This document shows positions 48,652 through 61,349 of a DNA stretch of 64,000 nucleotides, piece by piece (within the stretch, counting starts at the first letter, position 1; each line of letters starts with the position of its first letter). The DNA is from Rhipicephalus microplus. Its lineage: Eukaryota > Arthropoda > Arachnida > Ixodida > Ixodidae. The stretch spans positions 11,277,001-11,341,000 of the forward strand of contig NC_134704.1 of the NCBI RefSeq assembly GCF_043290135.1, in the 5' to 3' direction. The translations under genes and the position numbers were made by a program. The notes under the pieces were generated by a model. The model had not been told where the DNA came from. It searched no databases and worked only from the letters and a program-made list of their open reading frames with translations.

Positions 48652-48806
48652 CTAATCATGGATATTTGTGAGCATTGTTCTTGACGATTGCCATAATTAA
48701 GTGGCTACGGAACTGTACAAGCTTCGTAAAATGCTGCTGTATGGGGCCCGAGCCGAAGCTCATCCTCACTGTTTTGCTAATGTGATCATTATACTTGATT
48801 GTGTTA

Positions 48807-49096
48807 GGGGCGAAGCTCCTTAAGCCGTGGGCCTTGCGTCCCCAATGTATGTAGTAGCTGTACTAGGTAGCCACCTCTCGCTTAGCCCTTGGAATGTTCA
48901 CTGGATGACGGTATTTGTATAGAATGAACATATGATGGCGAGATGGCGGTACTTTGGGTGTTCGCTAGATGGACGGACAAACAGACGAACGCACGCACAC
49001 ACGGATGGAAGCACGCACGGTCGCGTAGACGGACGGACGGAAGCAAGAACGCAGGGGCGGACGTAAACACGGATGGACCGACGGACGCTTCGCCCC
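48807..49096. mobile_element. MITE-like repeat with GGGGCGAAGC termini
   Basis: Left end GGGGCGAAGC and right end GCTTCGCCCC are perfect inverted repeats of 10 bp. The interior ends in a degenerate GGAC/GCAC-rich tract at 48965-49085. No coding capacity. No target duplication could be confirmed. Confidence 0.55.
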
Positions 49097-50382
49097 ACTG
49101 ATCATCATTCACTTCGTGGATATGCTGTGATTTTTTTCATTCCTTCATCATTTCCTTTACAGCGTTTTCTCCTTCCACACAACCAGGCTACTTCGTAAGT
49201 GTTCATTATTATTTTTTGTTTTCATCATGATTAAGTAGTATCCGTTATTGTCTCTTCCGTTCTTTTTCTGCGTTCTCTGAGAATACAATGAGCCTCAGCG
49301 AATCAAGTAGTTAGTGCCCCAAGCACACCAATAGAGACGTGTGAGCTGCCGAGAAAGCACGAAAGGCCTTATCGCGTCGTACGTCTGGAAGATCACCACA
49401 GAAAGCAAGAGGCCTGAACAGAAAAAGAAAAACGCCGGTCATTTAAAGCAAAGGAGATGGGGCGGTGATTGCATGTGCGTGCTTACTTTTTGAAGCTACA
49501 TCACGGCATCTCTGTCGTGTAATGACACCAGCGATTCGACGACGATTTCCAAGGCCGTTAGGGGCCCCCGAAAATGTGTGTCCTGCTCCTGACATCGGAG
49601 AAAGCGATATACGCGAGGGGGGTCGAAGGCCCGCGACATCTGGGCACGCTCTCTGCGCCTCTTCGGAGCTTCTTTGACGTTGGAAAAGGCCAAGTTGCTG
49701 TGATATAGAAGCGTTATAAGTTATGCCCTATGATAAAAAAAATAACAATACCCTTTAAATGCTGCTACTACTGGCTCCGAAAATAGACGAAACTGTTAGA
49801 GCGATTTACCGCTTTTTGCCATTGGCATTTTTTATTACTTGTTCTTTTTGTTTTCTGTTAACCTTTTTTTTCGGCTGCAATTATCATAGAAAATGTGTAG
49901 CCGAGTTTGTATACGCATAACCTCTACAAAGCAAGCAAGTTCGAACGGAACGGTCTCGGCGACCTGTGGACAACGCATACTTAATCGCCTCTAGGCAATC
50001 TCTGATAACTGCCTGTCCGGTTTGCGCATTTTTTTTTGTATCTACAAGTGCGTTAGTTTTATGAAAATTCTCGCTCTTTATTTATTTAGCAATTTAATGT
50101 GAGTAGAAATGCAGAGGCCCAATAGTGGAGACAGTGGTCTACCTTTCGCCCTGAAATAGATCCGAGTGCGAAACGCAGGAAAGAGAGGACCACGACTGCA
50201 CAAGTGGTCGTGTATTCGTATTCTCCTCCATGTCTCGTTCCTTCACCCTCGGAATTCCAAAATTAACTACGCACCCAAGATAGCATTATAGTTTGGGCTC
50301 ACTGTCGAAATGCGCAGTCTTACAGACTTTGTTGCATATGTCTGTGCCTTCCACAGCACTGCTATGTTTTAGGGTTGCTTAC

Positions 50383-50505
50383 CGTTCTCCCTCCAGTATC
50401 GCAGGAGGAAGTGGGTGACCTCGGCGAATGGCTTCTTCCAGGAGACCCTCGCTGACCTCTTGCCAATGTCGTCCACTTTGACCCCGATGGGAGGCGATGG
50501 GAGCT
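50383..50505 (-). CDS. sDscam: Gene 1 exon: first half of FNIII domain 1
   Basis: A 123-bp exon, phase 1 at both ends, encoding ELPSPPIGVKVDDIGKRS, the FNIII B-strand tryptophan in ARVSWKKPF and the C-strand LLRYWREN. The leading glutamate is made across the junction with the Ig9 exon, giving the Ig-to-FNIII linker VLELPSPP. The acceptor follows ttttctgctcgaaaacag and the donor is GTAAGC. The upstream part of the open frame (HLFCSKT) is intron. Confidence 0.93.
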
Positions 50506-51026
50506 CTGTTTTCGAGCAGAAAAGATGCCTTATTCTATTATCGTTGGAAGGAAATGCGGGTGACATGAGTCGCTGTGCCACTTAGAAAGCCCCTTGCCGT
50601 GCCTACTAATACGTGGAGGGATAGAATGGGCATTGATAGGAAGGCGCATTCAGGAAGCACTTAAGCATTGTCTCGTGAATGCCTTCATGGTTGCTTTTTT
50701 AGCTGCCTTTTGAAAACGTCTAATGTTCTCAAAGATTCAATATTGATTATCGGATTGCAAAGTGTGGCGGCAGTTACTTTTTCAGTCAATGTATATAATC
50801 AGAATTACATTATATTTCTTTTTCTGCCAAACAGTGGGCAACTACTTCTTTTTAGTGGTACTTTTAGTGGTGACATTTTATCTGGATCAAGTCATCGCTC
50901 ATTTAAAATCAGTCCAGTGCGTCTATTGTCATATTTGTTTCCGCTGAAATAGTTTGTGAACAGTGTTGTGCATGTGCATAAACAGTCCATTACATTATCA
51001 GTTGGGAATCTCATTAACATTTAACG

Positions 51027-51093
<67 letters not shown>

Positions 51094-51716
51094 TTCGCCA
51101 TTCCTCCCCATAACATAGCTTATAACATGCGCTGTATAAATGCCGGAAACCGTGCTGCTTCTGCATGCAGCAAAAAAAAAAATGCTCAATAGTGGCTGAG
51201 AATATGTTTATGCAAAAGAGTGTCGGCAAAGTTATGAAGTCGCATTCACGAGACAGTAGATGACCTTATAAGCTACGTAGAAGCGCTATCACATTCTACC
51301 GCATGCGGTACTTTATCGTTAGGAATTTCTTCACCAGCCCTTGTAGAAATCCTTGCTTTCTCGTGGGTCAGAGATTAACAGCAGCGTCCCGGAGTGATGG
51401 CGGACCATTAATAATTAGAAGACGTTTGCCTAACGCTTCGCCGTCAAAGATTAACGCGAAGGTTCTCTCTGGGCGCTTCGAGAGAGCTCTCGAGGGATCG
51501 CGTGGCGTGAAGGCACGAAATTACGCGTGCATGCGAGCCGCTACCACGACGCAAGTCGTTACGACGGAAGGGCCTCAGGGTTATAACAATTTGCCGGTGT
51601 TGGGTTGCCCCCCAACACCGTAAAGACGGTGAACACGGCGTGCATGGGGAGAAAAAGGAGCGCGTAAGGCGAACGTTAAGGAATGCGGTGGGACGAAGCG
51701 TAATGGCCCTACTTAC
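50506..51716 (-). other. Gene 1 intron with (TA)n
   Basis: Holds (TA)n at 51029-51091. Otherwise nothing is recognised. Confidence 0.75.
51029..51091. repeat. (TA)n microsatellite
   Basis: A pure TA run of about 31 units. Confidence 0.97.
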
Positions 51717-51865
51717 CGAGAACGAAAAGCGATCGTGTGGCCGTGGCGGTGCCGAACCTGTTCGTGACGTGACACGCAAATTCTCCGGTGTCGGCCAGCG
51801 CACTCTTGTGAATGAGCAGGTCAGAAGCGATGCCTCCCGGGAAGGAACGGTCAATGACGTCATAC
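51717..51865 (-). CDS. sDscam: Gene 1 exon: second half of Ig9-like domain
   Basis: A 149-bp exon (phase 2 start, phase 1 end) encoding YDVIDRSFPGGIASDLLI, then the F-strand signature ADTGEFACHVTNRFGTA and the G-strand SLFVL. The YDV…GG…SDL layout followed by DTG.(Y/F).C..(S/T)N.FG is characteristic of Dscam Ig9, the domain just before the first FNIII in shortened Dscams. The donor is GTAAGT. The acceptor is cttag, and the first base completes the arginine codon of the previous exon. Confidence 0.93.
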
Positions 51866-52569
<704 letters not shown>

Positions 52570-52717
52570 CGTTCCTTGAGAGACTTCTCGATTGACTTGT
52601 CGTCTTTGACCCATGCTATTTGTAGTGGCTCCTCTCCGGATGCTCCACAGTGCAGCGTTACGATGTTACCCAAGCGCACCTTTATGGTGTCGTGTAGGCT
52701 TCGTATTAATGGTGGCA
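52570..52717 (-). CDS. sDscam: Gene 1 exon: first half of Ig9-like domain
   Basis: A 148-bp exon (phase 1 start, phase 2 end) encoding VPPLIRSLHDTIKVRLGN, the B-strand cysteine in VTLHCGASGEEP and the core tryptophan in IAWVKDDKS, ending in SLKER. The arginine codon is split CG/G with the next exon, as in the ER-YDV junction of Dscam Ig9. The donor is GTGAGA. Only six intronic nucleotides separate the exon from a long (TTA)n array, read on the gene strand. No Met-initiated reading frame of any length exists in this frame; the exon was recognised by splice sites and domain match. Confidence 0.92.
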
Positions 52718-53042
52718 CTGCGTTCCACAAATGCCGTCTCAGCCAAAAACATGTGACGCTTTTGCAGTTCGCGTGGCTATATCAGCACAGAACTTTTATA
52801 TGCGAATAGAAACTTGTCATCACACATATGATATACGTTTCCAATATGATTCTTATACACTCATTTATGGTAACATCACTGAATTTTCGTGATATGGTGA
52901 AATAGTATGGCTGTAAACACACCAAAGAACTTGAGCATGGGATAAGTCCTAAACAACGTGTTCCTATTTAGCCAAGAATACGCTCTAGCTTTAGCTTAAC
53001 ACAGTTTTTTGGGGCCTCAAAACGATTTTTGCTCCTATTTAG

Positions 53043-53317
53043 ACTACACTCTAAAAAATATCGAGTAAAAAGGGTGTCTTTTTGTTCCACAACAATAATA
53101 GTCATCATGCTTGCGTGCACTTCCTTTCTTGAAAACTCAGCGCTGGCCACTTTCCTATCGAGAATGCAAGGTAACCCTAATAATGGGCATGTCGATCGTG
53201 ACCGGAATGTACCGGGCGCGGGGCGATAGCGCAAGGATGGAACGCAATATAGATGACGATTATTGTTTTGGGACAAAAAGACAACCTTTTTACTTGCTCT
53301 TTTTTTAGAGTGTAGCT
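53043..53317. mobile_element. MITE with long terminal inverted repeats, copy 1
   Basis: Left ~65 bp (CTACACTCTAAAAAATATCG, AAAAAGGGTGTCTTTTTG, ACAACAATAATAGTCATC) is the inverse of the right ~67 bp (GATGACGATTATTGTTTTGG…TTTTTAGAGTGTAGC). Non-coding. Confidence 0.8.
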
Positions 53318-53578
53318 TACACAAAAAGGGTTTAAAAATAGCGTATTTTTGTCCCTCGACGATAATCGTAATCTATCCTGCGTTCCTTCTCTTGCATTAT
53401 CACCATGCACCCGGCAGTTTTAGCTAAAGATTAATATGTGCGTTAACAGCGCGACATGACAATATTGATATGGAAGTGGCCAGTGCCGACTATTGAAGAG
53501 AGGAAGCGCTAGCAAGCCGGATGATCATCATTGTTTTGGGGCAAAAAGACACCCGTTTTACTCGATAATTTTTAGTCT
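53318..53578. mobile_element. MITE, copy 2, degenerate, abutting copy 1
   Basis: The right end (ATGATCATCATTGTTTTGGG, AAAAAGACACCCGTTTTACT, CGATAATTTTTAGTC) matches the same terminal repeat. The left end is a weaker match near 53325-53375. Confidence 0.6.
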
Positions 53579-54171
53579 ATCTTCGAGAGACTACAAAAAG
53601 GATGATGGTGATGCCGATTACACATTCGTGATTTATGAGCTTGCTGATGCCAGAGTGTGACGGGATAATAATTGTATGGATATTGCAAGATCGGTTGTTC
53701 TGTCTAGTATGCCATCTACTTACGGAATGATCGCTACTAGGAATGTCCTAACCAACAGGCTTCTATTGTTTCAGCTGCCACCAGACCGCTTTTTTCTGTG
53801 CACTCGGAAGAACCCTCTCCGCCCATTTCGTTTGAACTTCAGGGTTTTCCACGAGATTTCCATTTTCTAGAATTTTTGATACAGCATGCTGTGCCACACG
53901 CTATATTAAAGCACTCCTTCAAAAAAAGAAGTATGCACACATACAGGTCGTTTAAGCAAACTTGTGCTTATTATTACAAGAATTCGGCAGGTCCCACGTA
54001 CCTTGGTAATTGTTGTATGCGAGGCATGCACGCGCAAGCTTGAACTATTTACTCTTAAGCTTTAACAATGACTTTAACTCTTAATCACTGCTTTGTGTTA
54101 GTCGGCCACCTTTACGATCATTATGCCCGACATCTCAATTGAAGAACATTAAAAAAATAAAGTTTTAAAGT

Positions 54172-54285
54172 ATTGAGGTGTCAAACACTATATGATTATG
54201 AGCAACAACGAACTGAAAGACGCAGAAATATTTTTGACCAACTGAGCATTTTTAACGTGCATCTAAACTTAATAAGCACATGTTT
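54172..54285 (-). repeat. Very diverged Ruka fragment
   Basis: ACTATATGATTATGAG and TTTTAACGTGCATCTAAACT match Ruka tail motifs on the minus strand. Confidence 0.5.
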
Positions 54286-55030
54286 TCGCACGCCACACCC
54301 CCAAAATTACATAGCAGCTATGGTCCATGTAATCAAACAGGCGTCTTTGAGCTCAGCAGTGTAAAACCACATCCGCTTAGGCAACCCCACCGGGTACAAG
54401 CGAAATTGCATATTGTTAGCAAAGTACTGAGGATCTGGACTTCGTGAAACCCAAAACCATGAGTTATGACAGAGTACTTAGGCCCGAACATGCTAATATT
54501 AGGTGTCTGCCAACAACAATGTCCGTCGTATTAGCGAAGGCAGTTGGGCAGAATTAAAAAAAGGACTTGGAAGGAAGCTCAATAAATATGTGCACTGCTA
54601 GCAATACGGTGAACCCCGGCCATACAGCATTTCCTCGAATGTGACTCGAGGGGTGACTTTTCATTGCATTCAGAAAAAAAAACAGTTATTTCGGTATTCA
54701 CTTGTAACTCGAGTGTCAACTTTAAGTAGGAAAAGATATGGAAACGTATGTGGTGTTACGTCCAAGTAAATACGGTACTTAATATCGTTATATTTAGTCG
54801 GCCTCGTAACCCTAGTGAGCGCGGAGAAAGAGAAGCAAGGATGAAACTAAAATGAAAGCTTAGCGAGAATAAAACAGGTCCGTTCTGCTGCTGGCGCTAA
54901 TGAGTTTCGCTGGACCACGGTGCCCTGACACGTGTCACCCGAGCGAAAGGGTCAACTTCTCTCCGTGCGCGCGTTTCTTTCTCTCGCGACAGGAGTGATT
55001 GGTTCCAAGTGGGGGTGGGAGCAAACTTAC

Positions 55031-55198
55031 CACTTACTGTGAGATTGATGGTCTTGGTTATCAGCGTGCCGACACCATTCTCGACATCACAACGGTACAG
55101 ACCAGAGTCGGACGATGTGACGCCCGTGATGACCAGACTGCCATTGGCGAGCACCCTTGTGTGATCGTCTTTGTGTCCAAGTACCGTTTCGGATGGAT
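55031..55198 (-). CDS. sDscam: Gene 1 exon: second half of Ig8-like domain
   Basis: A 168-bp exon following the acceptor ttgcttccag. It encodes the C-terminal half of an Ig domain: RVLANGSLVITGV, then the F-strand signature DSGLYRCDVENG with the second cysteine, then GTLITKTINLTVS. It starts and ends in phase 1. Two overlapping GTAAG-type donors lie at its end. The one leaving exactly one base (exon end 55031) gives the usual VP junction with the next exon. This frame is open further back, but the acceptor sits just before the PSETVL segment, which continues the Ig fold from the preceding exon. Confidence 0.93.
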
Positions 55199-55741
55199 CT
55201 GGAAGCAAGATGAGTATGCTTTTATGTAGACTGTTACAACACAGGAAGTTGTGGTGCGAAACTTGAGTGTCGTTTTACTGCGTGTTTCAACGATAAATCG
55301 TGCACAGCTGCATAATAGGTGCATATTTATTCGAATGGTCAATTCGTTCGGCACCTTTGAGTTTTCGTCATATTGATCGAGTATTAAGCACCTGTGTTTA
55401 CATATCCTACATAATGGTGTATGAAAATATTGTTTAAAATAAACCTATAGATGCTACAAATTAATGTATCTCTCAGCAATAACAAATATAAATTTATGGG
55501 CTTGCTCCTTTTGCTCGCGGCTTGTCATACGGCGGCTGCCGACGTGTGTGTACACTTCTGCGGTCGCCGCTCAAGGTCCCCTCTCCGGCGATTCCAACAA
55601 TGCTAGAACAATGGATGGCACGTCGCCCCCCAAGGCGTCAGTTTTCGATGGCCCGCGCACTCGCCTCTTTGAAGTGCCTTTAAAAGAAAAGGAAAGGAAG
55701 AGAGGTGTGGCATCGTGACTGTCTCTCTCTCTGGAGGTCAC

Positions 55742-55983
55742 GCCCAACCGTTGTGGTCTAGTGGCTAAGGCACTCGGCTTCTGACCCGCAGGTCGCGGGA
55801 TCAAATCCCGGCTGCGGCGGCTGCGTTTCCGATGGAGGCGGAAATTTTGTAGGCCCGTGTGCTCAGATTGGGGTGCACGTTAAAGAACCCCAGGAGGTCG
55901 AAATTTCCGGTGCTTTCAACTACGGCGTCTCTCACAATCATATGGTAGTTTGGGGCCGTTAAATTCCACATATCAATCAAATC
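55742..55983 (+). repeat. Ruka-type SINE, full length
   Basis: Head CCGTTGTGGTCTAGTGG with GATCAAATCCC as B box, tail ending CACATATCAATCAAA. Flanks share imperfect CTCTCT-rich sequence. Confidence 0.88.
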
Positions 55984-57024
55984 TCTCTAAAGGTTACCTT
56001 AACAATGCCACACGGAGGGTGGGTAGGGGGGGAGAGAAAGAAAAATGCAAGAGAGAGAAAAATAGCGTGACAGTTGTGTTTGGTATGGCAGCGCCAACGT
56101 GCGCCGCCTCCGTTCGAGCCGAGAGGAGATAAAAAAAAAAATGGCCCCGTATCTGCATGTTTCACTGCAAATGTCATCGAAAAACGATAGTCTTGCGTCT
56201 GGAGAGGGTGAACAAAACGTTTATTTGATGTTCTGCGCGAGAACTGGTGAATTGTTTTTTGAAGGTGCGGCGTTAGAGTGTCTCGATCCGTGCAGCGAAG
56301 AGGTACGTTAGACACAAGCTCTATCTGCAGTTATTTTCGAAAACGATAGAAGGCGTGCGTGCCTGTCTCGGAGACCATAAGGTGTAAAACGCAAAGCCAT
56401 GGGCAGGTGCCATCACTGTGTCGTCTTAGCAAAGTGTTGGAAACACTTGCCTTTTCGAGCATAGCGTTGCATTGTCAGAGCAGCGTGAGAAATGCTATGG
56501 TCCTTAGAATTACTTATGTATGCCTTTTCCGGTATAAAGACACAGATACAGAATATTGACGTTTTGATATGGTGCCTCAAGTATGCGCAATAATTGCTTT
56601 TTAATTGACAGTTGCACAAGTATGAACGCCTAACCTTGATCAATATTGCTGGGTGCTGCGAATGGGGTTGACCGAATAGGGAATCGTGTGATGCCTTTTG
56701 GGGAATTGTTACGGTGGACAAACAGACAAATGTATTGATGCACCTCGTGAAATACTTTAAACGAGGCTTCCGCTATCGTAGAGGTGGACGGTAGCCACGG
56801 GACGGCTTTAAGCTCTCCCATAGTAGAGTAACTAGTACTCTAAAGCGTTACCCACTTTTTCTGAACACAAATGTATTAATAGACAGTCAGACAAACCAAA
56901 ATTGTTTTGTTGAAGTACCCTAAGAAAGACTATCACCTTTAAAAACAGTCAGGCAGGATGAGGGGGATCCTCGCGACCTTCGCTTCGTAGGCATGACAGC
57001 ACATGACAAGTTTCTACGATATGT

Positions 57025-57350
57025 GTTACGCACGGGTACCGATATCCTCCTAAGCACCCTCACCTGCCTGCTCTTAACCCCGTTGAAGAACGTCTGATAG
57101 CTGCACGTCTGTCATTCATGAGGGTTAGGCATTTGACTCATGGCAGCGGCCAGTATGTCATATAGGGGCAAATGGATAACGTGCCGATAGACGTGGTGAA
57201 CACTTTGCAGTGCAGGCCACGGAACGTGCCCAACAAGGCTGCTTTCAACATACACATCATGCGCGGGCTCGTTAACAAGCGTTCATACAGAAAGGGTCTT
57301 GCTAAGAAGAATCCCGTGCACCTCCTAGAAAACTCCTCCAACATCATGGA
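57025..57350 (+). pseudogene. Helitron-type protein fragment (DUF6570-like)
   Basis: One frame reads GYRYPPKHPHLPALNPVEER, LIAARLSFMRVRHLTHGSGQ, a stop, then GQMDNVPIDVVNTLQCRPRN and AFNIHIMRGLVNKRSYRKGL AKKNPV. The N.(V/I)(E/S)ERL…PFM..R.L…G.YG..G…NVP.DV order matches the DUF6570 region found upstream of the Helitron helicase-like domain. No helicase follows. It is broken by an in-frame stop near 57166. Confidence 0.7.
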
Positions 57351-59063
57351 CTTTGTGAATATGGCGGTGATATTTGTGTCATGCTTTCTTGTGTTAACGT
57401 TATGTGTACAATTACCTCAATTCAACTTCAAAGATATTCAAGCTACCATTGAGACGTTGATTTTTAAACAAAAATTGCAACACAGCGTCCTGCGTCGAAG
57501 CAAAGTGTTGTAAGGTATTTTCGAAAAAAAAAACTAGCTCTTCTTGCTTTAACGGAGAGACTATTGATTTTTTTTACGTTGACTTGGAAGAAAATCTTTT
57601 GCTGGGAGACTGTTGAAAAAAATTTAAGGTGACTTGGCAAAAAATAGTTTATAGTAAAAACAATAGCAGTAAACCTTTCATCAAACGCCTTGCTAATCCT
57701 TCGAAGAAAAATGTTCGCTCAGCCTGCGGGTGGGCAAACAAAGTAAATATAGGCGGACCATCGACCAACCAGCTTTACTATATCGCCTTTTCTCGCCGCT
57801 TGACCATTCCTCTGCTGTCGTGTGGAAACCTAGGCGGGTGCCGTCAGAAAGTCGCTCAGCACAGCGATCGCAGTTTGCTCAGCCGTATACGCAGCACGCA
57901 CTTGCAGGCTGCAGATCGAACCGTTTAGGGCGAGACGCGGATCAATAAGAGGCCTGCCTTTCCGTCGAGAAAGCACAATACGCCTCCCCGCCGAAGTGCA
58001 TCAGCTGGAAGGAACGGCACTCATTTTCCTGCGCCAACGGAGCGGCGACCATCTATGAAGTCATAAAACAGGCTTACAGCCGCCGACCACCCCCTTCGGC
58101 GTGTCGACACTGCCGGGAAACAGAGCTACGCCACGCAAGCCTTTCCCCCTCAGCAAGGTTTTCCGGTATGAGCCGTTGGCCCGTACGACTTCCGAAGTAA
58201 ACACAGATCCCCGAAATACATTGGCGTAAGATACGTTCGTACAGCATTTAGGCACAAGGGCAAACACACGCTTTATTAGTAATCTAGTGGACTCGTACAC
58301 CATCACTAAAACCGTGCTGCATTATGAAAGTGAGAAGCTGGTGTTGGTCTTTTAGCGGTCAGCAAAGAAACGCTGATAGACTTTAGAATATTTATTGGCT
58401 CTGTGTCCTCGTAGTAGAACCGCCAGCTGCTGCGAGTGGCCCCTTGAAAGTTCTATGCCAGTCACGATTAAGTTTGAGCTGGCCCGTTAATGCCGTTGCA
58501 CGTCACCGCTAGGTTCCATCACGATGCACAGTTCTACAGAGGCAGGCCGGAACAACAAGGCGGCGCGTAAGAAAAAGCAAAACAAGCAGAAAAACGCATA
58601 CCAACTGGACATCTGACACGTCCTTACCTAAAGCGGGAGACAGAAACAAAAGGAAGTACAGGCCATAAAGACGGCGCGCATGCTCATAAACAGGAATGGG
58701 GCATAGAAAGTATGTACACGCCCGCAGTAAGAGCAGCAAAAGCGAGAAGCGATGTAAGGAGGACGCACGACCGGACACACTCGTGAGAAACAGAGACGAA
58801 ACAAGCCGGGTGGCACGGGGGGGGGGCACAACACACTCGAAGAACACAAAAGGCCTGTCGCACAAAACGCGGACCGGGCTGTGCTGTGCAAGGCCGGCGC
58901 GAGAAGATTGGAACAAGTGCGCCCGGAGGGTTGAGGTCTCGCTGCCCTAACTCTCCGCTGCCGCTCGGAGGAGACTCGAACTGTGGTATGTGACTCGGGG
59001 ACAGGATGAAGGAAGTAAGGCAGAAAGAACGGTGAGAGCAGCTCGTCAGGGGAGGAGAATTAC

Positions 59064-59183
59064 ATTGGCTTCGTGTCCATTTGGTCACGGGCGTCGGGTG
59101 GCCCAGGGCAGCGCAGTCGATGGTCAGCGAGCTGCCGACGACAGCTGCACGGTCACCGGGCATGTGCAGCCAAGTCGGTGGCA
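59064..59183 (-). CDS. sDscam: Gene 1 exon: first half of Ig8-like domain
   Basis: A 120-bp exon that starts after a cag acceptor and needs one base from the upstream exon (phase 1). It opens with VPPTWLHMPGD, the usual start of a Dscam Ig domain after the Ig7-like exon. It contains the B-strand cysteine (LTIDCAALGHP) and the core tryptophan (VTKWTR). It ends in phase 1 at a weak donor, CAAT followed by GTAATT. The matching exon of gene 2 (817-936) is also exactly 120 bp. Joining to the next exon makes a tyrosine codon across the junction. In sDscams with four-exon cassettes this exon belongs to the variable 5' cassette, so upstream sequence should hold the Ig7-like and signal exons. Confidence 0.9.
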
Positions 59184-59871
59184 CTGCAACGAGAACGTAG
59201 ACGTACTTACTTTTTGCAGATGTGCTACTTGTCGAACGCTTTCTTTTGTACGATTGCATACTTTTTTTGGGCGTAAAAAGTAGCCTCCTGTGCCACGTGA
59301 TGTGCTGCAATTTGTACGCTAATTTTTAACTAAAAGTAGAAATGCTTGTGAACGACCTATCGTTGTTGGGATCTCGGTTCTTCTGTTTGTTGTTTTGGTA
59401 AAAGTGATTGACTTAAACAATAATCATTTACTTTTAAAGTACTACATATTGAAAGTGGATGTTTTGAGCACATTGTTTATTTTGAAGGACGCAGCACGAA
59501 AAGATTTGGGCTTTTCAAAGCAAATATTTTAAAACTTGTAATGGATTAAACATGACATCGCGACAGCGGACTTCTAAATTATGAGTACATTTATACCAAC
59601 AGAATGCGGCAATCAAGCGCAAAACTTTTGTTTGTGTGAGATCGGCTGCCGTTAATTGTGTTTTTTAGCAATACTTTCTGCTAGATATCTCCGGCTCTAG
59701 TCAGCCCACAACTAATTATAGCAGTCAAGACACATTCCTGCACACTGAAAACAAGAGGCTTGGGCGGACGCTTTTTACTATAGTGGTAATTGCACATGCG
59801 TCAGTGAATTCGCTTCTCTTTTACTTCTTTAATAACATTTTAAAAATGTCATGCTATCCCTTCTTAACATA

Positions 59872-60125
59872 GCGCAGACGTACCTCACACATGGCATCGT
59901 TTTAACAAAGCAAGATAAGCCCAAATGTGAAGCATGGGGAAATGTGATAACAGTAAACCACATTTTAATTTCGTGCAAAGGACTTGAATAGCTAACAAAA
60001 CAATTTCAACTGCACTTTACAATGAATACATCTTTATATTATCTTCCAACACTATTTCTAGGCACTGACGGTCACGCATGATGCGTTTTTAGCTTTTTAA
60101 GAGAAGTAGGAGATCAAGACGCTTT
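59872..60125 (+). pseudogene. LINE ORF2 3'-end relic
   Basis: The frame reads TYLTHGIVLTKQDKPKCEAW, GNVITVNHILISCKGLE, a stop, then FLGTDGHA and VFSFLREVG. The LTHG…C….T..HIL..C cluster is typical of I/jockey-like LINE C-termini. Confidence 0.65.
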
Positions 60126-60734
60126 GAATTCCCACTGTGTACTTCGCTAAATACTGTTGTTTAACTCGTTCGCTTTTTCACGCGACAAGAGCGATGAAAT
60201 TGTCATTTTTGTTGATATGGAACAACCGGGGCTCTTGCTCAGGAAAGACCTCACTGAGGAGACTGACCTTTTTTAACGCAATTATTACCATGTGTTTGGC
60301 GAATGATAACCGTTGATTATCTTTTAATAAATACAAGACACATTCTTTCCTCCCCCACCCCCTAGCTCTGAATATTGTATTCTCATTAGTTCATTGTAGG
60401 GCAGCCAATCGCAGAGCTTGTTTGCTATCCTCCCCTTTTCTCTTTTTTCTTTTTTTTTGCCATGCGATAAAGAACACCGCATCCTAATCAAATGCCAGCA
60501 ACAGGTCTTGCCGAAGAGAAAATAAGAATCGAATCTTACTTCTTATGTTTTAGAGTTCTTGAAACACTGCTTAAGCCTTATAAAAAATAATCAATGGTCT
60601 GTAGAAAGCGGCTTGCTTTTTTATTTGTTTTATTCTTACATAGTTGTAGGTAAATGTGTCGAACTTTTCTTTAAGATCAAGCGTTTGCTGATTTATTCGC
60701 TTTTTGATAGTTATGCAAAAACACCACTGTTGCC

Positions 60735-60840
60735 AGATTTAGGTACATGTTAAAGAACGCTAGTTGGTTGAAACCAATCTTAAGACGCCGCTACGCCGCG
60801 CCTCATAATTATCTCGTGGGTTTGGAGCGTGAAACCCCAG
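60735..60840 (+). repeat. Diverged half-length Ruka
   Basis: Starts CCAGATTTAGGTACATGTTA and ends GGAGCGTGAAACCCCAGAAA, the 3' half of Ruka only. Confidence 0.6.
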
Positions 60841-61349
60841 AAATTATTACTACTTTTCACAGGTGCCTTCCTGAGAAATCCGTCTGCAGAAAAGAAGGTG
60901 GTACGCTTACACGGTATGACAATAAGCTTACACTTTGTTGTCTGCATTTTGTATTTAAAAACAAACACAGTCTAATGTGCTGTAAACTGAAGACAGGCCT
61001 TGTCTACGCTGTTCTAATGTTAAAGCAGCACACACGAAAAAAGCATCCATGCTTTTTTTATTGCGTTCTTCATATCTACAAGACTAGGCACGATCAGACA
61101 GGAAACAATTTGTTTGTTGTTTAATTCAGAGAACTCACAGCACACTCTTTATTCACAGCAAAAAAGCTTCGACCTTTTCCAAGAACTCGAGGCCGTTCAG
61201 AAGGCCCACAACGTGGCAGTGAGGCTTGGCCTTCCTGTCCCGTTGCGAGAGAGGCCTACGCTCCTCCCTCGATGAAAACTGTGGTATGACTTTTTTACGA
61301 CGTCCGTAAAGTTTGGTACCTACCTTTAAGCATTTCAGATTCGTACTAT

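Larger units (their letters stand above)
52718..55030 (-). other. Gene 1 intron with a MITE pair
   Basis: Lies between the Ig8- and Ig9-like domains. Contains two inverted-repeat elements and a very diverged SINE. Confidence 0.7.
55199..59063 (-). other. Gene 1 intron with Ruka and Helitron-type fragment
   Basis: 3.9 kb splitting the Ig8-like domain. 57.5-59.06 kb holds open frames without recognisable domains. Confidence 0.7.

Noticed and set aside
50998..51229. Tyr-Ile repeat frames
   Set aside because: Translation of (TA)n.
58509..58950. Cys/Phe-rich and basic frames downstream of the Ig8a exon
   Set aside because: Intronic; they include read-through past the donor at 59063 and show no domain.
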